Source: Anoplopoma fimbria (lineage: Eukaryota > Chordata > Actinopteri > Perciformes > Anoplopomatidae). From it: 64,000 nucleotides of DNA. How positions within the stretch are numbered: position 1 is the first letter of the stretch; every line of letters starts with the position of its first letter. Shown here one piece after another: positions 1-14,336 of the stretch. The position numbers and the translations under genes are program-made. The notes under the pieces are model-generated. The model made no database searches. It was given only the letters and a program-made list of their open reading frames with translations, and had not been told where the DNA came from. The DNA is taken from positions 19,896,707 through 19,960,706 of the forward strand of contig NC_072465.1 of assembly GCF_027596085.1 (NCBI RefSeq), written 5' to 3'.

Positions 1-232
1 GAGGAATTAGAGAAAGAGACAGAAAGCAACCGTGTCAAACTGTCCCCGACACAAATCCTCCAACTGATGTCGAACTGTGAAAAACACGCTACAGAGGGAA
101 ATTCCCTCAACACATACACTCGCACAAACTAAAAACAAACAAACATGACTTTGTATTGTGGGCACAAACGGGGAGCAAGACCCGCCTGCTGCTGCAGAGG
201 GCTAAAGCATGATCAAACACAGCAGAGGAATA

Positions 233-245
233 TGTGTGTGTGTGT

Positions 246-281
<36 letters not shown>
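233..281 (+). repeat. TG microsatellite with one interruption
   Basis: About 24 dinucleotide units, broken by ggg at about 246-248. Confidence 0.9.
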
Positions 282-284
<3 letters not shown>

Positions 285-3200
285 CGATACTCCATGAATA
301 TCTGAAAAGCAGTCAGAGATGGAAAAGTTAAAGCCCATGCGGTGCCATAGCAGCAAAGTCACGGCTCTGTGCCTTTTTAGATGTCCCGCTCATTAGGAGA
401 CACCACCCTGTCAGAACATTTAAACCACCACCACAGAATGTGCAGCCCAGTGGCAACATCTGCACTTTGAAACACTCGGAGGCCCACAGAACAATCAGCT
501 CAAGAAATAAACACCAAGCCAATTTCCTCACATTGATAAAGGCTCTGCAAAGACACTCTGCACACTAAGCAGTGATCTTTAAAATTGACTCCAAACGCCG
601 TGTTGAAACTGTTATTTTCCTTTTGTTGACTGTGGCTTTTAATGACTCTGTTCAATTAGGGCCCTTGTGACACAAAACCAGAGTCCCTTTTGGCATTTTA
701 TTAGCTTCAAAGCCACCAAACTATTCACTGATACCACACTCGCAAAGTTGATTTGTCATCGAGTTACGCTTTTAGTGTGACTATGCGCTGGCGTTGGTTT
801 CGTTATTCACATGCGTGAATACAATTTCAGAGGAGCCTCTGCGAATCATAACGTACTGTGGTGTTGTTGTACAGCTATCATGGCCGCTCTGAAAAGGGCA
901 CAGGCATCTGAAAAATCGAATGAGATCAGAATCACTGATATGTTATTCTCTATCTTCATGTCTCATCACTGTGAACCACATCTGCTAAGTGGAAGCCGGC
1001 TCTTATATGACTTTAAAAGATGAAATGAATAGCAAATAAGCAGAAATAATGTACAGCAAAACCATCAAGCAAATAGTAAACAAAGCTGTGACTTACTTCA
1101 GTGGAAGCTATTCTACCTCGAGATCAAAGTGTAAGGATTTCCACTTCTCTGCCAGTCTTTATCTTTTACCGTCAGTCCTCGACTAAGTTTATTTGTTTTT
1201 ACATCTGATAGGTTGAATCTCCTCCCACTCATATTTGCATTTTAACCATGCGTACTGTGTAATTTTTTTCTTGTTTGAATTCACTTAATGAACATTGCAG
1301 ACAAATATGTTTTTTTGAAGGATTGTTTTTTCCAAACACAGGATTTTTTATTTTTTTACCATGTGTATTGTTTTGCGATTAAAAACAAAAATTGAAAAGC
1401 ATTGTCGGACTGTGTATGTTTTTTGCATTTCAGACAGAGACAGAAATAAATAAATTGGAGCAGTTAGAGTGAACATAGACAGGAAAGGAGACCCAAATAA
1501 CTTGTGGCCTAGACCAGTCATCATACTGAGAAGGTGCACATATGTGCTGGTAAAACAGTTGGACAACTGTGACTAAATTAGATGTACAGTACGCTGACAT
1601 GCAGCTACAGACACACATGGAGAGGCGGTGTGAAGAAGACGGAGAAACACACTTCCAAGACATACTTTCATCCCCTTGTGTAGATTCCCACCCTAACTAT
1701 ATATTCTTAGATTGTGGCTAGTCGCCTCTAGACATCTATGATATATCTTTGTAGCCTGTCATGATTTTAACTTTCATAGAGTTGACAATTCTCACAGGTA
1801 GAGCTTAAAGAGGAACCGTTGCTAGATAATTAGCTTATCTTTCACAGAATCCATTTTTATGCAAAAAGATGCAGCAATCAGTTTTTCTCTTGCACAATTG
1901 AGGCAAGGTGTGAGAGAAGAGGTGTGCAAAGAGCCCTTGTGGTTGCCTGTGTTCTTCCTCTGAAGGTTTCCTGTATGCTGCTGCCTACATGTTTGCCGCT
2001 GTGTTCACCTGTCCTGTCGACCACCACAGTGACATTTGTCAACAAAATTATTACTTGTTTGACACTGGCCTTTACCTTCAAAGCAGATGCGTGTGGCTTT
2101 CTGCTTTAGTGGCATTTTTTTTTTTTTAAACTTTGTGGGCAGCTTACAAAGGTTACACAGGGTGATCTACAGCTACACAGCACAAAGTTTGTATTTGTCT
2201 GTTGTGTTGTTGGAACTATAAGGATTTACAGAGTTTATATTTCTTAAAAAATCATAAAATAACAATATTTTCTGTTGGATTATCTAAACCATAGAAAAAA
2301 AAAACTGTATTGACAGTTTATTTTATTTTTCTAGACATGTTCTATCAGCAATTCAACATTCTCACCGTTCGCTGAACTGATCATCACTTACAGCCTATGA
2401 TCTCATTCATATCTTATTCTCACTTCCTTATTTTTACATCTATAATAAACTCACACACGCGATCCAATTTCCACTGGTCTGTTAAAGATGAAATAAGACA
2501 CACTGTTGATATCATTCTGGACTTCCCTATAATGTCATGCTGAAGTGAGTTGTTTGACTCACTTGCTGTAACAATGACTCACCAGCAGTGACACCTTGAC
2601 TTAACTACTGTATCTATATACTGCACGACTATGAGAGAGCTTGTACGTATGAGAAAATCTTTGTCGGCATGTTTGAGCTCAGTGCCATCGAGCCCTTTGT
2701 GCATCTGCTGCGCTGGAAGCAGGACTGATGTCGGTGAGAAAGGTTAGCTCGGTTAGAGGGTTATTTCGAGCTGGCCCCTCCGCCTCCTCCTGCGGCCCGC
2801 AACCGGTTTCCGTGTAGCGAGGGATCGGTGCTGGAATGCAGTAACGGTCACAGAGGGACCCACGCACTCACCGCACTGTGAATCAAAACCCAAACTCCAC
2901 TTCATTAGGCTCCTGTCATTGCAGAGACTCTCACACCACTCTATAAATACCCCTGTCTCCCCCCTCCAAATTTGTTTTCCCTCTTTTTTTCTTCACACAT
3001 GAAAATGCTCGGGGACCGTTCCAGCTTTCTGATGTGGCTCTTTATTTTGTACGTTGGCGCAAGAAACCACACAATAGTGGCTCCTTTTGAATATTAAAAC
3101 ATTCTCTGACGGATCACAAAGGTTCTGAAGTTTTTTAATAGGGGTGCACGCTAAATAAAACTTCTCTTTGAGCTTAACAGCTATACAATGTGGGATTTGG

Positions 3201-4197
3201 TTAGTTTTAACTCAAGCTGTAACTTTCAGTTACTCACTACGGGAGATTTGTTTTGAGGGCGAAACAAATATGCCTGGTATCCCACTGACTTTGTCTACTT
3301 CAAGCATCTGTGTATAAGATCTGTTAGAGGTGTTTAGCGTGATGTGGTGTTCTTGGAAAAAAACAATTTACTGCATTAAACCCCCCAAAGGTCTTAATCT
3401 AACCACTCAAAGCTGATTTCAAACACAAGATAGAAGAATTCTGAGAAACCCACATTAAGATATAAAAAGATCAGCCACAGCAACATCAATTCAACTACCA
3501 TTACAGCTCTTACTGCCAATATAATCTAAAAATAATAATAATCCACCCTGTTATTCTACAAAAAAGTAAAATGTAGAGACGTGGGGATGCCCTGACAGTC
3601 AGCAAAGAACATGAAAAGACATCAGCAGAATTCCATCCACGGCTGCTGGACAACTCATTCAGTTAAATTAGAAAGTGTAGCATGTAACTGTATCTAAATA
3701 TATGTTTTTTTCATGAAGACAAATGTTGTTTTAATAGACACAGCCTGTAGAGGAGACCTGGCAGCCAGTTCCTGCCTGCTTAACCTGCATACAGGGCGCC
3801 ATCCTCTGGCGTATGTCGACATTACATCCTCCACCAGGCAGATGATGATACACCTAACATTTCAAGTGACCACATGTGACCTCCAAGGCTTTGAAACATA
3901 GAAAAGATGCCTTTCGAATGTGTCACTCTGCTTCTATTTTTCTTTGACTCTCGCTGAATCGTCCCTCCCATGTCTGCACACACCATCCACTCTCTCTCTC
4001 TCTCTCCCTCTGCCTTCCTTTTGTCACTGAGCCTTAAGCACGCACACATAAAGAAATACAGGCAGCAGAAAGAGGAACACACAATAGGCTATAAAATGTT
4101 CTTTTTGTGGTTGTGCAGTTCTGATTAGGACGATGTATGAGTCATATTGCATATTAATTTACACACATCTGTATGTACGTTAGTCACAGCTTGGTGC

Positions 4198-4358
<161 letters not shown>

Positions 4359-5972
4359 CGCCTGAACCACCGCCTTGAAAAAAAGAAACTAATTAAAGTT
4401 ATGGAGAAAAATGCAAAGACAGCAGAACCGCACAAGAGAGTGTGTGCATGTCATTACTGACCTGGCCCAGTTGGAGAAGAAAAAAAAAGAATGATGGCAA
4501 GAAGAGGGAGAGAGAGAAAGAGAAAGGGAGAGAGAAACCTCAGCCAGCGAAATAATGTATATAAAAAAAAGACTCAACAAGAAGAAAGGTTTAAAAAGCA
4601 AACTTCGGGAGTTTAAGAGGATCTTTGATGTGTATCAGAAGAGGAAAGCAGCCTTGCGACTGGGACGACAGTAATTTTAAGTCGAAGCAGAAGGCTGGCC
4701 GACTGGCTGCCTGGCTGACTGACTGTGGGCTTTGATGGCGCTGGCTGTTTGAAGTGGTTTTCGGGGGATGGGAGCAGCGTGTGGTGTCAGTGGGACAGGG
4801 GAGGTGCTCCGGGAGAGGGGGGGGTTGCATGATGGCAACCGTGCAGGACTTGAGGAGCGAAGGATGGATAGATGGAAGGAAAGAAGAAGTAGAAAGAATG
4901 TAGAAAATGGCATAAAATAGAGAGAAAGGCTGGAAGGTGGAGGAGTTGAGATACACAGCAGAGGAGATCAAGAAGAATCAAAGCGATTTGAGAGGAAGAG
5001 GAGAAGACAGAACACTGAAACAGTGAGAGAAAGAGAGAGTCACACAAAGAGGGAGAGAACAAACAAAGGCAACAGATGAGAAGCCAGAAGAAGCTGCAAA
5101 TCTGAAAAAGGAAAGTTTGAAAAAATAAAAGTGACAATGAAGTCAACCTTCAAGATCTGAACCCCGTCCCCAATATCAGGCCTGGACACATTCACACCTA
5201 CCTATTACTTGTATCATTTAGATGACGTTACCTCCCTCTGATATGCTGCCAGGCTGCCTTATGACTTACACTTCCCCTTCCATCCCTCCTGCATGCTGGA
5301 CACATGCACCGTATAATCATAACTGCACTGTTTCCCCGAGGTACCGAAGCAAACCGCACAGCCCAAAAGGAAAAAGAAATTGAATCTGTTTTTTTGTTCT
5401 ACTTGCCTTTTCATTTTCTTTTATTAGTCACGACCTTTATAATTAAAATCCTTCCAAGGTTTTTGCAAGTTTGAAATAAAGACAAAAATACGATAACCTG
5501 TCACATACCATGAGAAATACTTTAAAAAAAGATGAGATAAGACTAGAACTAGATAGTTTCACTGTGATAAGTGACGAAGTGGACAAGTGTCTACTGATAT
5601 TATATGCATTGCTTCCTTTCTAGCACAACATACTTCCGGTTTATGGATCCTGTTCTTTATCATACCTGAGCTACCAAAGATTAAGATTAATATTGCACGC
5701 AGCTAGAACACATCAACATCTTTGCTCTGTCTGAGGTACAAGTTGGAGTTTGACCAGAGTGTTTAAAGGCATAAACCATTACAAAAATGGCATTCTGATG
5801 ACTTTGCAAAAGTCATTGTGGTCATTATAATTTTAAAGTATATGTAACTGAACAACTCACTGACTAAATGAATGAACACATTTATTGCCTAAAACTTGAG
5901 AGGGCGATGCCTTCACGGCCTCTAAAAGTGTCGGGTGGAGAAAAAGTGGAAATGTGTTAAAATGAGACGCTG

Positions 5973-5973
<1 letters not shown>

Positions 5974-6016
<43 letters not shown>

Positions 6017-6031
6017 AGAGAGAGAGAGAGA
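5974..6031 (+). repeat. GA microsatellite with one aaaa interruption
   Basis: A homopurine GA run broken once by aaaa at about 6012-6015. It lies about 90 bp before the TG array at 6123. Confidence 0.9.
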
Positions 6032-6119
6032 TGTGTAAAATGTAAGACTTAAAGCCTCGACCGTTACAGGTGGGCCTTAAGGTCAGTGAAGCGTGGAATG
6101 TGTTTACTCCCTACCAGGT

Positions 6120-6234
<115 letters not shown>

Positions 6235-7359
6235 CAGATGAAGGTGGTGCCAGGTGATCACAGGTACAGGGAGACAGAGGGAAAGAGGGGGGAGTTGGCT
6301 GGCTGACCTCTCCCATGCCTTTTCTTGTTGACTGTTCCAGTTTTACTTTTTTTTCATTTACCTGAGCTGATAGAAGCACCAACTCTTGTTTTCACATTGA
6401 CTTCATGATGGAGGACAGAGCAGGTTGATACAGAAATAATGCATAATATTGCTTTGATGTGATGGTGTGTATTTATCTGGTTTAGAGTTTGGAGCTTATT
6501 AACTCGATCAGCTGAAACTTAATTGTCAACAACTTGGATATTATCTTAATCTTCTTAATCTTCTTCTTCTTAAGCTCACTGAGCAAAACCACCAAATATT
6601 CCCTGTGAAGATTTGATGCTTGACTCTGTTTTACATCATAGTAAATGGAATAAATTTGGGGTTTGGACTGTCAATTCATCCTCGGCTCTGGGAACATGTA
6701 AGATTTATGAGTTTTTTCTTCAGGAATGTGACTCCATGATATGGAGCTCAGACAGCACATACAATAATATCAAACAATGGCACAGAGTGAGACTTAACAA
6801 CAACTGTTAAAAAGCAAGGATAATAACTTCAAATAACTTCGGCCTATCTGATTGTTGTAAAGAGTTTTAAAAATATATATTATATCTTTGGCTATAGTTC
6901 TTAATGCCTACATTCATTCAAACTAAATATGATACACGTCTATCAAGCATATCTCATCACAAAGGTTGCAGATCCTCTTGTTTTTTGTCTTCAAAGGAAT
7001 TCTGATGTTGCTGTCCTGTACTTTTAGTTTTAAAACAACACTTTTCTAATTGTTCTAATAAACTTTTGTTTCAATTCTACATAAATATCATATGACGTCA
7101 TACTTTTAAACTCCTTTAGCCACTTTTGCATGAACTGATCTTTCAGCCTTTAACAGTTCGTAAGACGAAAATCTGCATAAGACCCATTGCGACGCATATA
7201 CACCCGTATTACGCAGGCTGAACAATTAGTTGTACATTATTCAACTAAATGTAGTTACTTTGCCTTCTATAAGCCCCCTCAGAACCCAATGAGTGTCTTC
7301 TAAACTGCAACACAGTGGGTAACTCCCCATAGACCATGTTATCGATGGTAGTCAAACTC

Positions 7360-7450
7360 TTATTTGATTGACTAAACATTGATGAATAAATCAAAAAGAA
7401 ATCATTTACAGATTAATCAATAAAATAATAATCATTAGTAGCACTGTTGT
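7360..7450 (-). mobile_element. Fragment of the 'gctgcaactaacgatt' interspersed repeat
   Basis: A short piece with cagattaatcaataaaataataatcattagtagcac. On the minus strand it looks like the start of the family also seen at 54.3, 57.8 and 59.2 kb. Confidence 0.35.
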
Positions 7451-7921
7451 CCGATTAGTTTTTTTATCCAAGAGCAGCTATTTAATTGTTTTCCAGGAAA
7501 AGTACTTTATCATGGCATAAATCATCGTATCAACTACATAATGCAGCATAAGACAAATCCATCCATATCACCCACTCCTACCAAAGACTCCCTACCACTA
7601 ATTCATATAGAGCACATGTTTATTTATCCAGTGCAGTGCTCTGGTCTTGGACTTGGTGAGAGATACAAAGAATGAAAGACAGGCAGAAAAGAGATGACAA
7701 GCAAGTCAAAAAAACAAAGAGTGTTAAACTGATGAAACCAAACAGACCAGCAGGTCTGAGGACTTCTGGCCTCTTAGGTGATAAAGACAGATCCTAAACA
7801 AATGACAGTCCACTGCTGTCTGCTGCTGAAACACTCCACATATCAAACTGTTCCTTATTTAAACTGCTGCTCTGCTTCTTCTATCGCCATCGACGGCAGC
7901 ACACTCTCATCCAGTGGAGTG

Positions 7922-7924
<3 letters not shown>

Positions 7925-7958
<34 letters not shown>

Positions 7959-7998
7959 GTCTTTTTGTCTTTGTCTCCTCTCTCTCTCTCTCTCTGCC
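7925..7998 (+). repeat. TC microsatellites, two blocks
   Basis: TC blocks at about 7925-7955 and 7977-7996, separated by cctgtctttttgtctttgtc. Confidence 0.85.
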
Positions 7999-10900
7999 AC
8001 CCATCTGGGCCTTGTAATACATGACAGCTGAAGCAGGGTTTCCAAATTTAATTTGAGGTGTGATAAAACGGCACATATCTATAAATTGTGTGCAGAGAGC
8101 CTGCCTATCTGGATAAATTCAACCTCTTTCATGTGCAGCATGTGAAACACACAATACCCGGGCCGTCTGCACAAAAGGAAGACCCACAAATAGACTTAAT
8201 GACGACGAGTCTCGCCAAAGCAATGGCATGGCGCAGAGTGTAATAACAGCGCTGCAAATGGCTTATGTGGAGAATTAAAAGGGATCAATTTGCAACATCA
8301 AACTACACAGAACATGTGAACCTTATCAGATAAAAACGCCTTTGATGTGAAAATAGAAATGCCTGTAAATGAGTGATAAGCCGCATGAAATACAGTAGGT
8401 GTGAAAAGTGCATGTGTTACCAGGCACCTATACACACACCTCATGAGCTCTGTGGCTATTAACGTGATCTCACAGTTTCATGGAGTGTGATTGTTAGACA
8501 TGCACGCAGCTCTCAAGTTTATAATGAAGATGGTGTGTTCACCATTGAGGCATTTTAGTCTATTAGGACCATATTTTAAATAGTTTGTGGTGATTACGCT
8601 GGATTTGACCTTCATCGACTAAGAGATCTGATCGTTTGTTAGCACTAACATCTTGACAAAAGAAACTCGCCAACTCCAAACAGTCATGTACAGCTAATAT
8701 GGCGGAAAATCTCCTCTGCATGTATTAATTCTGCAATGGCACTGAAAACTTTCCAAATAATTCCTCATAGAGTGGACCGACAGTGTGGCGGCCACGCGGC
8801 AGGAATGTACAGTCAGACATGGGGACCGCTGTGGCTACATCTGAAACATCGCAAAGCGCAATAATCGAATAAACATGTGAAAAAAATACCAGAGGGACTC
8901 AATCAAGGGATTCCCCATTACTGCTGTGAAGATCTGGCATCACACACACAGAGCTGGGAGAAAATCTGTGACATTTGGCGCTGTGGGAACATTGGGGAAC
9001 AAATGAGGGAGCACTTATTATCCCACACTCTGTCGCCCTTCCCGTCTCCTCTGTCTGTACCCCCTCAGCCCCTCCATCTCTTGTCATCTGACGCCGAGGA
9101 ACTGTCTCGAGCCCTGTCAACCCCATCAGTTCCCCCACCTCTGTCATCTTCCTCGCCCTTTCTTCCTCCACTGTCCCTCCCACCCGCTGGTTCTGACGCC
9201 TGAGCTGAGCCCCTTGAAGAATCCCGGTAATAAACTGTGGTGCCTTGGCTCTTCATTGCTGTCTCGCTCTCCCCACCCCTCATCCCAGAGCGCCGATACA
9301 TCTGCAGTTAGAGTAGGCCCAGTCCAACGGGCCCGGCCCCTCCGCTCTGTACTGTACCGGCGCGTCAGTCGTTCATGTTTAAATGTTAAATGTTTTCCCC
9401 CCTCTATTCTCTCTCATTCCATTTTTCTCTCTCTTTTCTTTTCTTGTGCTGCTCAAGTCCTTTGTGTACAGTGTGCTATGCTCACTGTGGCAGCACGGTG
9501 CCAGAAAAACCCACACAAACACACACGCACACACGTACACAGTCACAGACACACAGCTGGGCCCCAGCTGCATACAAAGACTGGGGTTTGGAAATCAATG
9601 AAGGAGAAAGAAGAAAAAGGGGAAAGGAGTTTAAATAAATTGGCACTTGAAAAAAGAAGAAAAACGAGAAAGAGGGAATGAGGGAAACAGGGAGAGAGAA
9701 AGCTCCCTCTTAAAAAGACACATCAACTCAACAACAGAGGAAGGTTTTTTTTTTCATGGACTTACAAAACATTAAGCGAAAGGCAAAGGGACTAAATATG
9801 TTCTCATGAAACACAAACCTTCATCTGATTCAAGAGCCGTGGTTTGAGTGAGTCTGATCGCATGTCAGAGGATACCTGCTGAGTTTAAGGCAAGGGGAAA
9901 TCCTGCACATAACACAGCCAGAACACTTTAAGTAAATGACATTTTTAAAAACTGGAATCTTAACGGCATTGCCTCTGCTTAATTCTAAACATGGACCAAC
10001 ATGGCTTTTGTAAAATTCAGTAAGAACGACATTATGTGATGTTAAAGGGTTGCTTCATAAAGGTTTTCTTTAAAATACAGAAATTTCCTCATAAATGTAT
10101 TTCACTGTAAAAAATAATCCTAACATACTTTTTTTTGTTCAGGGAAAAAGATAAATCATCTCCTCTATTCCTCATCCAGTAATTCCAGAGATTAGTACAG
10201 TTGAGCATTAGTTGTTTTCCACCCATGGTGTCATCATTGTTTCAACTGACTGCGTATACAGGCCTGAAGGGGGGATGTTGAACCGCTGGCTATCATTGAG
10301 CAGCTAATTAATTCACACTCAAATATCTCACTCACAGCCAGTAAATACGGGTCATCGTTTAAAACTGGATACGTTTCCTCCCTTTGTCTCAGGGCTGTTT
10401 TCAATCTACCAGGAACGAAGGGTAGTAATTTCCTCACGTTGCTTGAGATGGGTGAGCATTGACAGTTTTATTGGGGGAGACAGAGACATAATCAATAGGC
10501 GCCTTGGAGAGAGAAGAAAAGCCAGCCTATGTTTTTTTCCTCTCTTTCTTCTGGTTTGGAAAAGATCCCTAAAATCGCTGTCTTATGACTTAGGCCTGCC
10601 AAATTCATTTGGTTTTATCAAGGACCTTTAACTCCCCGCTCGCAAAGCCGCCTCCAGCCCGGCACATTCCAAATCCAACACAGAGCTTAAAGACACATTT
10701 TTACTCTGACGCGCGGATGCACACGCAAAACAAGGTCTCGCTCACACAAACTTTAAACATGCACTGACGCATGTGTGACAAACATATGCTATGTATGAAC
10801 ACGCAATCAGCGCCGACATACGTGCACGCAGATTACCAACAAGTCGTTGTGCAATTGGGACAAAAAAAGCTGCTCGAACTTAATGATAATATGTTGGAGA

Positions 10901-11867
10901 ATATATTAAAGATAACAGACTAACATGACCTTTACATTTTTTTTATTCTTAGATAAATATTGATTTATTATCTTTTTTTTCTTAAATTCACTTTTAAAAC
11001 ACTTTGATAAAAGTTACTGGGAAAGTGACGCGGTGATGCTTATCTCTCCTCTGAGGTCACTGCAGGAGTTTAAGAAACGGGAAAATGTTTTTGCTGGTGC
11101 TCTGATAAGTGACAGGTCCTTGTCAGTAAGAGTGCCTTTATGCTGATGGCTTTCACGGTGTTGTGACGGTGCTGATTTGTGAAATGGAGTGAAGTCGGTC
11201 GACAAACTGCTACATGACAGTCAAAGGTGAGAGTGTGCATGTGTGTACGCATGCACACAAGACTACCCGTTATCGCCCAGCAGCCAGTGAAGTTTCTCAC
11301 CCTGGTGACACTCTGCTGAGCTTCACACCTCTCTGAATAAAATGAGGAAACAGTAACGGCAAACTTATAAACTAAATACAGTAAACAGACTCCTTACAGA
11401 AAAGGTTTAGGGCAGTTGTACGCTGCGTGGTTTGCAGGAGTTCAGAATGAAGCCAGCAATGTTTGCGTGTGTGTGCGTTGTATGTTTTTGAAGACAAAAT
11501 ATCCTCTCTCCGATAGCAAAATGATGGGAAAAAACACAAGAGACCAACTTAATTAAGTGTTTTCGTGGACTTAGAGCTATGTTTGCATTGGGGGTAATTG
11601 TTAAGTTTGTTTAGGATATCCCATGGCTTTCCCTGCATCACCAAACAACTGTGCAGCAGCCAGACACATCACCTAAAAAACCTATGAGTATTAGAATAAG
11701 GTTTATTTGATTTTAGGGATTTAAGTTTAGGTTTACATTTAAGTAATTTAGAAAGGGATTGCAAGTTAAATTTAAGCTTACACAAGAGTGTTGTGGATCA
11801 CAAATGTGTATATTTGCATCCATGCACAGTTTAGTGTATCCTAACTTCTGTTTGTAAGTTTAGAGCC

Positions 11868-11907
11868 ACAAACAAACAAACAAACAAACAAACAAACAAA
11901 CAAACAA
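11868..11907 (+). repeat. CAAA tetranucleotide microsatellite
   Basis: About ten perfect acaa/caaa units. Confidence 0.9.
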
Positions 11908-13143
11908 GGCACAACCTGATGCATGTAGCGTAGAACAATATCTCTTAATTCAGCATACTGTCTAGAGGTTCCTCTCAGCACTTTTAGGAAGTGTATTCAC
12001 AGAAACTGATAACTGACACCATCTTAAGCTTTAAGGTCCCCTGACACCTTCCACTAATTCTTGATAAGTTGATTGATAGTCGTGTTGGAATAAAAAAATC
12101 TAACTGTGCAGAAGAATTTATTTAACATGCATATGATGGGCTGATTTAAATAAATGCATCATATTTTAAAACCTTTATAATTGATAGAAAACCTACATGA
12201 CCAAAATGAGTTACATTATTTTTAAAAAAGAAGTATAATTACTATTTGACAATCTACATATATAAATATTTTTATCATGCAAATGATTTTGAGTTTTGAT
12301 TTAAAACAAAGAAAAAAAGAAAAAACCTTAAGAGACGTTAGACAATTCATAAAGTTCAAGAAAAGCCTTGAGAAAAGCCACATCAGTTGATAATCCTACC
12401 TAAACTGTATCTCAGTACTTCTGCAATCTACTTTCTATTTAAAAATGTTTATGAAACAACATCAAACTCAAGAAACGTTATATTAAATCAGGTTGCATAG
12501 CAGGGCATCAAATATAGATAATAAGGGACCAAGATCCTGGAAAGTTTCAGTCTCAGAGCAGGTGAAGCAACAAAACTAAAGTCTACATGAGAGAGAAAGT
12601 CACTCAGAAGTACAGTGACAGTGGTAATGTGTTAATAAAGATGGAAAAATAATCAAATCAAAGCTGATTCACTAGAGTGTAGGTCCTTCTAAATAATTGA
12701 TGATTTACAATTTACTTTAAAAAATAACTTTTTCCAACCTTATAAAATATACAAGGATCATACGGTTTCACAGAACATGTATGCAGCCGCAGGTTGTGTG
12801 CTTTTTATTCTAAGGTTTTTGGCCCAAATGTGTGTACAGGTAGAATAATCCCAGTGAGTAACCCAGCCTGACGATAGCTGAGTTATCAAGCCTGTAATGT
12901 ACGCTTGTTGGCATTCACAAACCGGGAAAGAAGCAACAAGATCAGAGTCTGAAACATGGATCTAGTCAAACAGCTGTGCATTAAACTGCACTGCGATCAC
13001 ACAATATTTACAGATAGTCTTCCTCCAAACTGCAGAAGGGATCAACTGGGTTTCGCATGAGGGCTTCTGTCCTCCGCAGCTAACCTCAGCCTGCATCATT
13101 CAACCAACTTCTTCACAGTTTCCAGCGCTGCGCTAGTTCTTAC

Positions 13144-13204
13144 CTCGGTTCCTCCTCGGGTTGGCTTGTTTCCTCCGCTTGCCCCGACTTTCTTCTGCCA
13201 TCAT
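13144..13204 (-). CDS. First coding exon of a ZEB-family zinc finger E-box-binding homeobox repressor (partial gene)
   Basis: On the minus strand ATG-ATG at 13204-13199 opens a frame of 20 codons plus one base, ending at a good donor (G|GTAAGA, GT at 13143-13142). The peptide contains KRRKQANPRRN, the hallmark of the first exon of ZEB1 and ZEB2. In those genes this exon also encodes only about 20 residues, and as I recall it also ends in phase 1. In the family this N-terminal basic motif helps recruit the NuRD corepressor. The full proteins bind paired CACCTG E-boxes through two zinc-finger clusters and repress epithelial genes. The residues after the arginine pair (N rather than K-N) look more like ZEB1 than ZEB2, but 20 residues cannot settle the paralogue. 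The remaining exons would lie left of the window. Either ATG could initiate. The exon sits downstream of gli1 in the same orientation. Confidence 0.75.
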
Positions 13205-14200
13205 AACGCTTTACGTCGTTCTTTATGTATGTTTTGTTTTGTTGTGTTGTGTTTGGTTGTGTTTTTTTAGTTTTTAGTTTTTAGTTTTAAGTTGTCCAGG
13301 GAGCGGTGCGAGTGTGCGTTTGTCCCGAGCGCCTGCCGGAGAATGAATGGTGATGAGGCATCGTCTCCGGTCACAGCGGGAGACCTTGATGGGACTCCAG
13401 GCGGAGGCGACGAGTCGTGAGGCGGAGTGATGTCAGCAGCAGAGGTTCTGAGGTTGGCCCCTGAGGTCAGCCTTGGCATCGTAGACCTGCACCTTCCTCC
13501 CTCCTTTACCAAGTAGTCCATGCTGGTTAGACCTGATATCATAAAGTCCATCAGTTATTAAAAAAAAAATGGACTAAAAAACATTCAGAGAGAGTGTACC
13601 AGCATGTCCCAGCTTTCTCAATCTACATTTTTTTTTTTTAAATAAACTACTTTTTCTTCCATGCATCACCTAAAGAAACATCTCTATAACACATTGATTC
13701 TGCTTCATTAGTCTACAGTTTAATCTGTTTTTTTGAATGCATGATAATACATGTTCAGAGATTCATCTTGTTGATAGTTTCCTTTTGATGTTTTTTTGAA
13801 TTTTCTTTTTGTGAATGTGCGTCTCGTTGAGGCTGCAGCACAAACTCATCACACGTCTTCACTTTTTTTTTTTCTTTTATAAGCTTGTTCGACGAGGTGC
13901 AAATGGGGCTGTTAACCACCTCCACCTCGCTACATGTTCACCCGCAAAGAGGTTTACACTCCCTAATGAGAACAGGTATGTTTGGGGGGGACGACGACCA
14001 CCAACAACCCCCTCACCCCTCACCCCCTCCTCACCCCACTCCCTCCTTCACGTTTTTATGGCTCGACTGTTATGCGCGTCGCACCTGCGCGTGGAGTGTC
14101 CCCGGAGTGGACCCCCGTCCTGTGCGCCATTCACCCCCCTGGACGGCTGTAGGAAGTGGTGCATTGACGGGCCTTTGTGTTGCAACCTGGACCGTAATCT
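13205..14200 (-). promoter_or_regulatory. CpG-rich 5' UTR and promoter region of the ZEB-like gene (inferred)
   Basis: CpG dinucleotides are dense between about 13290 and 13500, and again around 13880-14180, in an otherwise CpG-poor AT-rich setting. This is where the 5' UTR and promoter of the ZEB-like exon should be. A CAGGTG E-box (read on the minus strand) lies at about 14079-14084 within a CpG-rich patch, and a CATAAAAA stretch on the minus strand is near 14054-14061. A 94-codon open frame on the minus strand (13551-13267) ends 62 bases before the ZEB ATG and would be an upstream ORF if transcribed. The transcription start cannot be fixed from sequence alone. Confidence 0.4.
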
Positions 14201-14279
14201 GTTTTGCAACTGAAAAAAACATCCGATATAAAACTCTAGCAAAGCGTTCAGGACCCCCACCTTGGCTTTCTAGTGCCCC

Positions 14280-14281
<2 letters not shown>

Positions 14282-14334
<53 letters not shown>
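14282..14334 (+). repeat. CA microsatellite preceded by a C run
   Basis: About 26 CA units directly after gtgccccccc. Confidence 0.95.

Positions 14335-14336
<2 letters not shown>

Noticed and set aside
8877..9203. 108-codon plus-strand ORF rich in Ser, Pro and Leu
   Set aside because: It is a pyrimidine-rich low-complexity tract with no recognised domain and no splice context.
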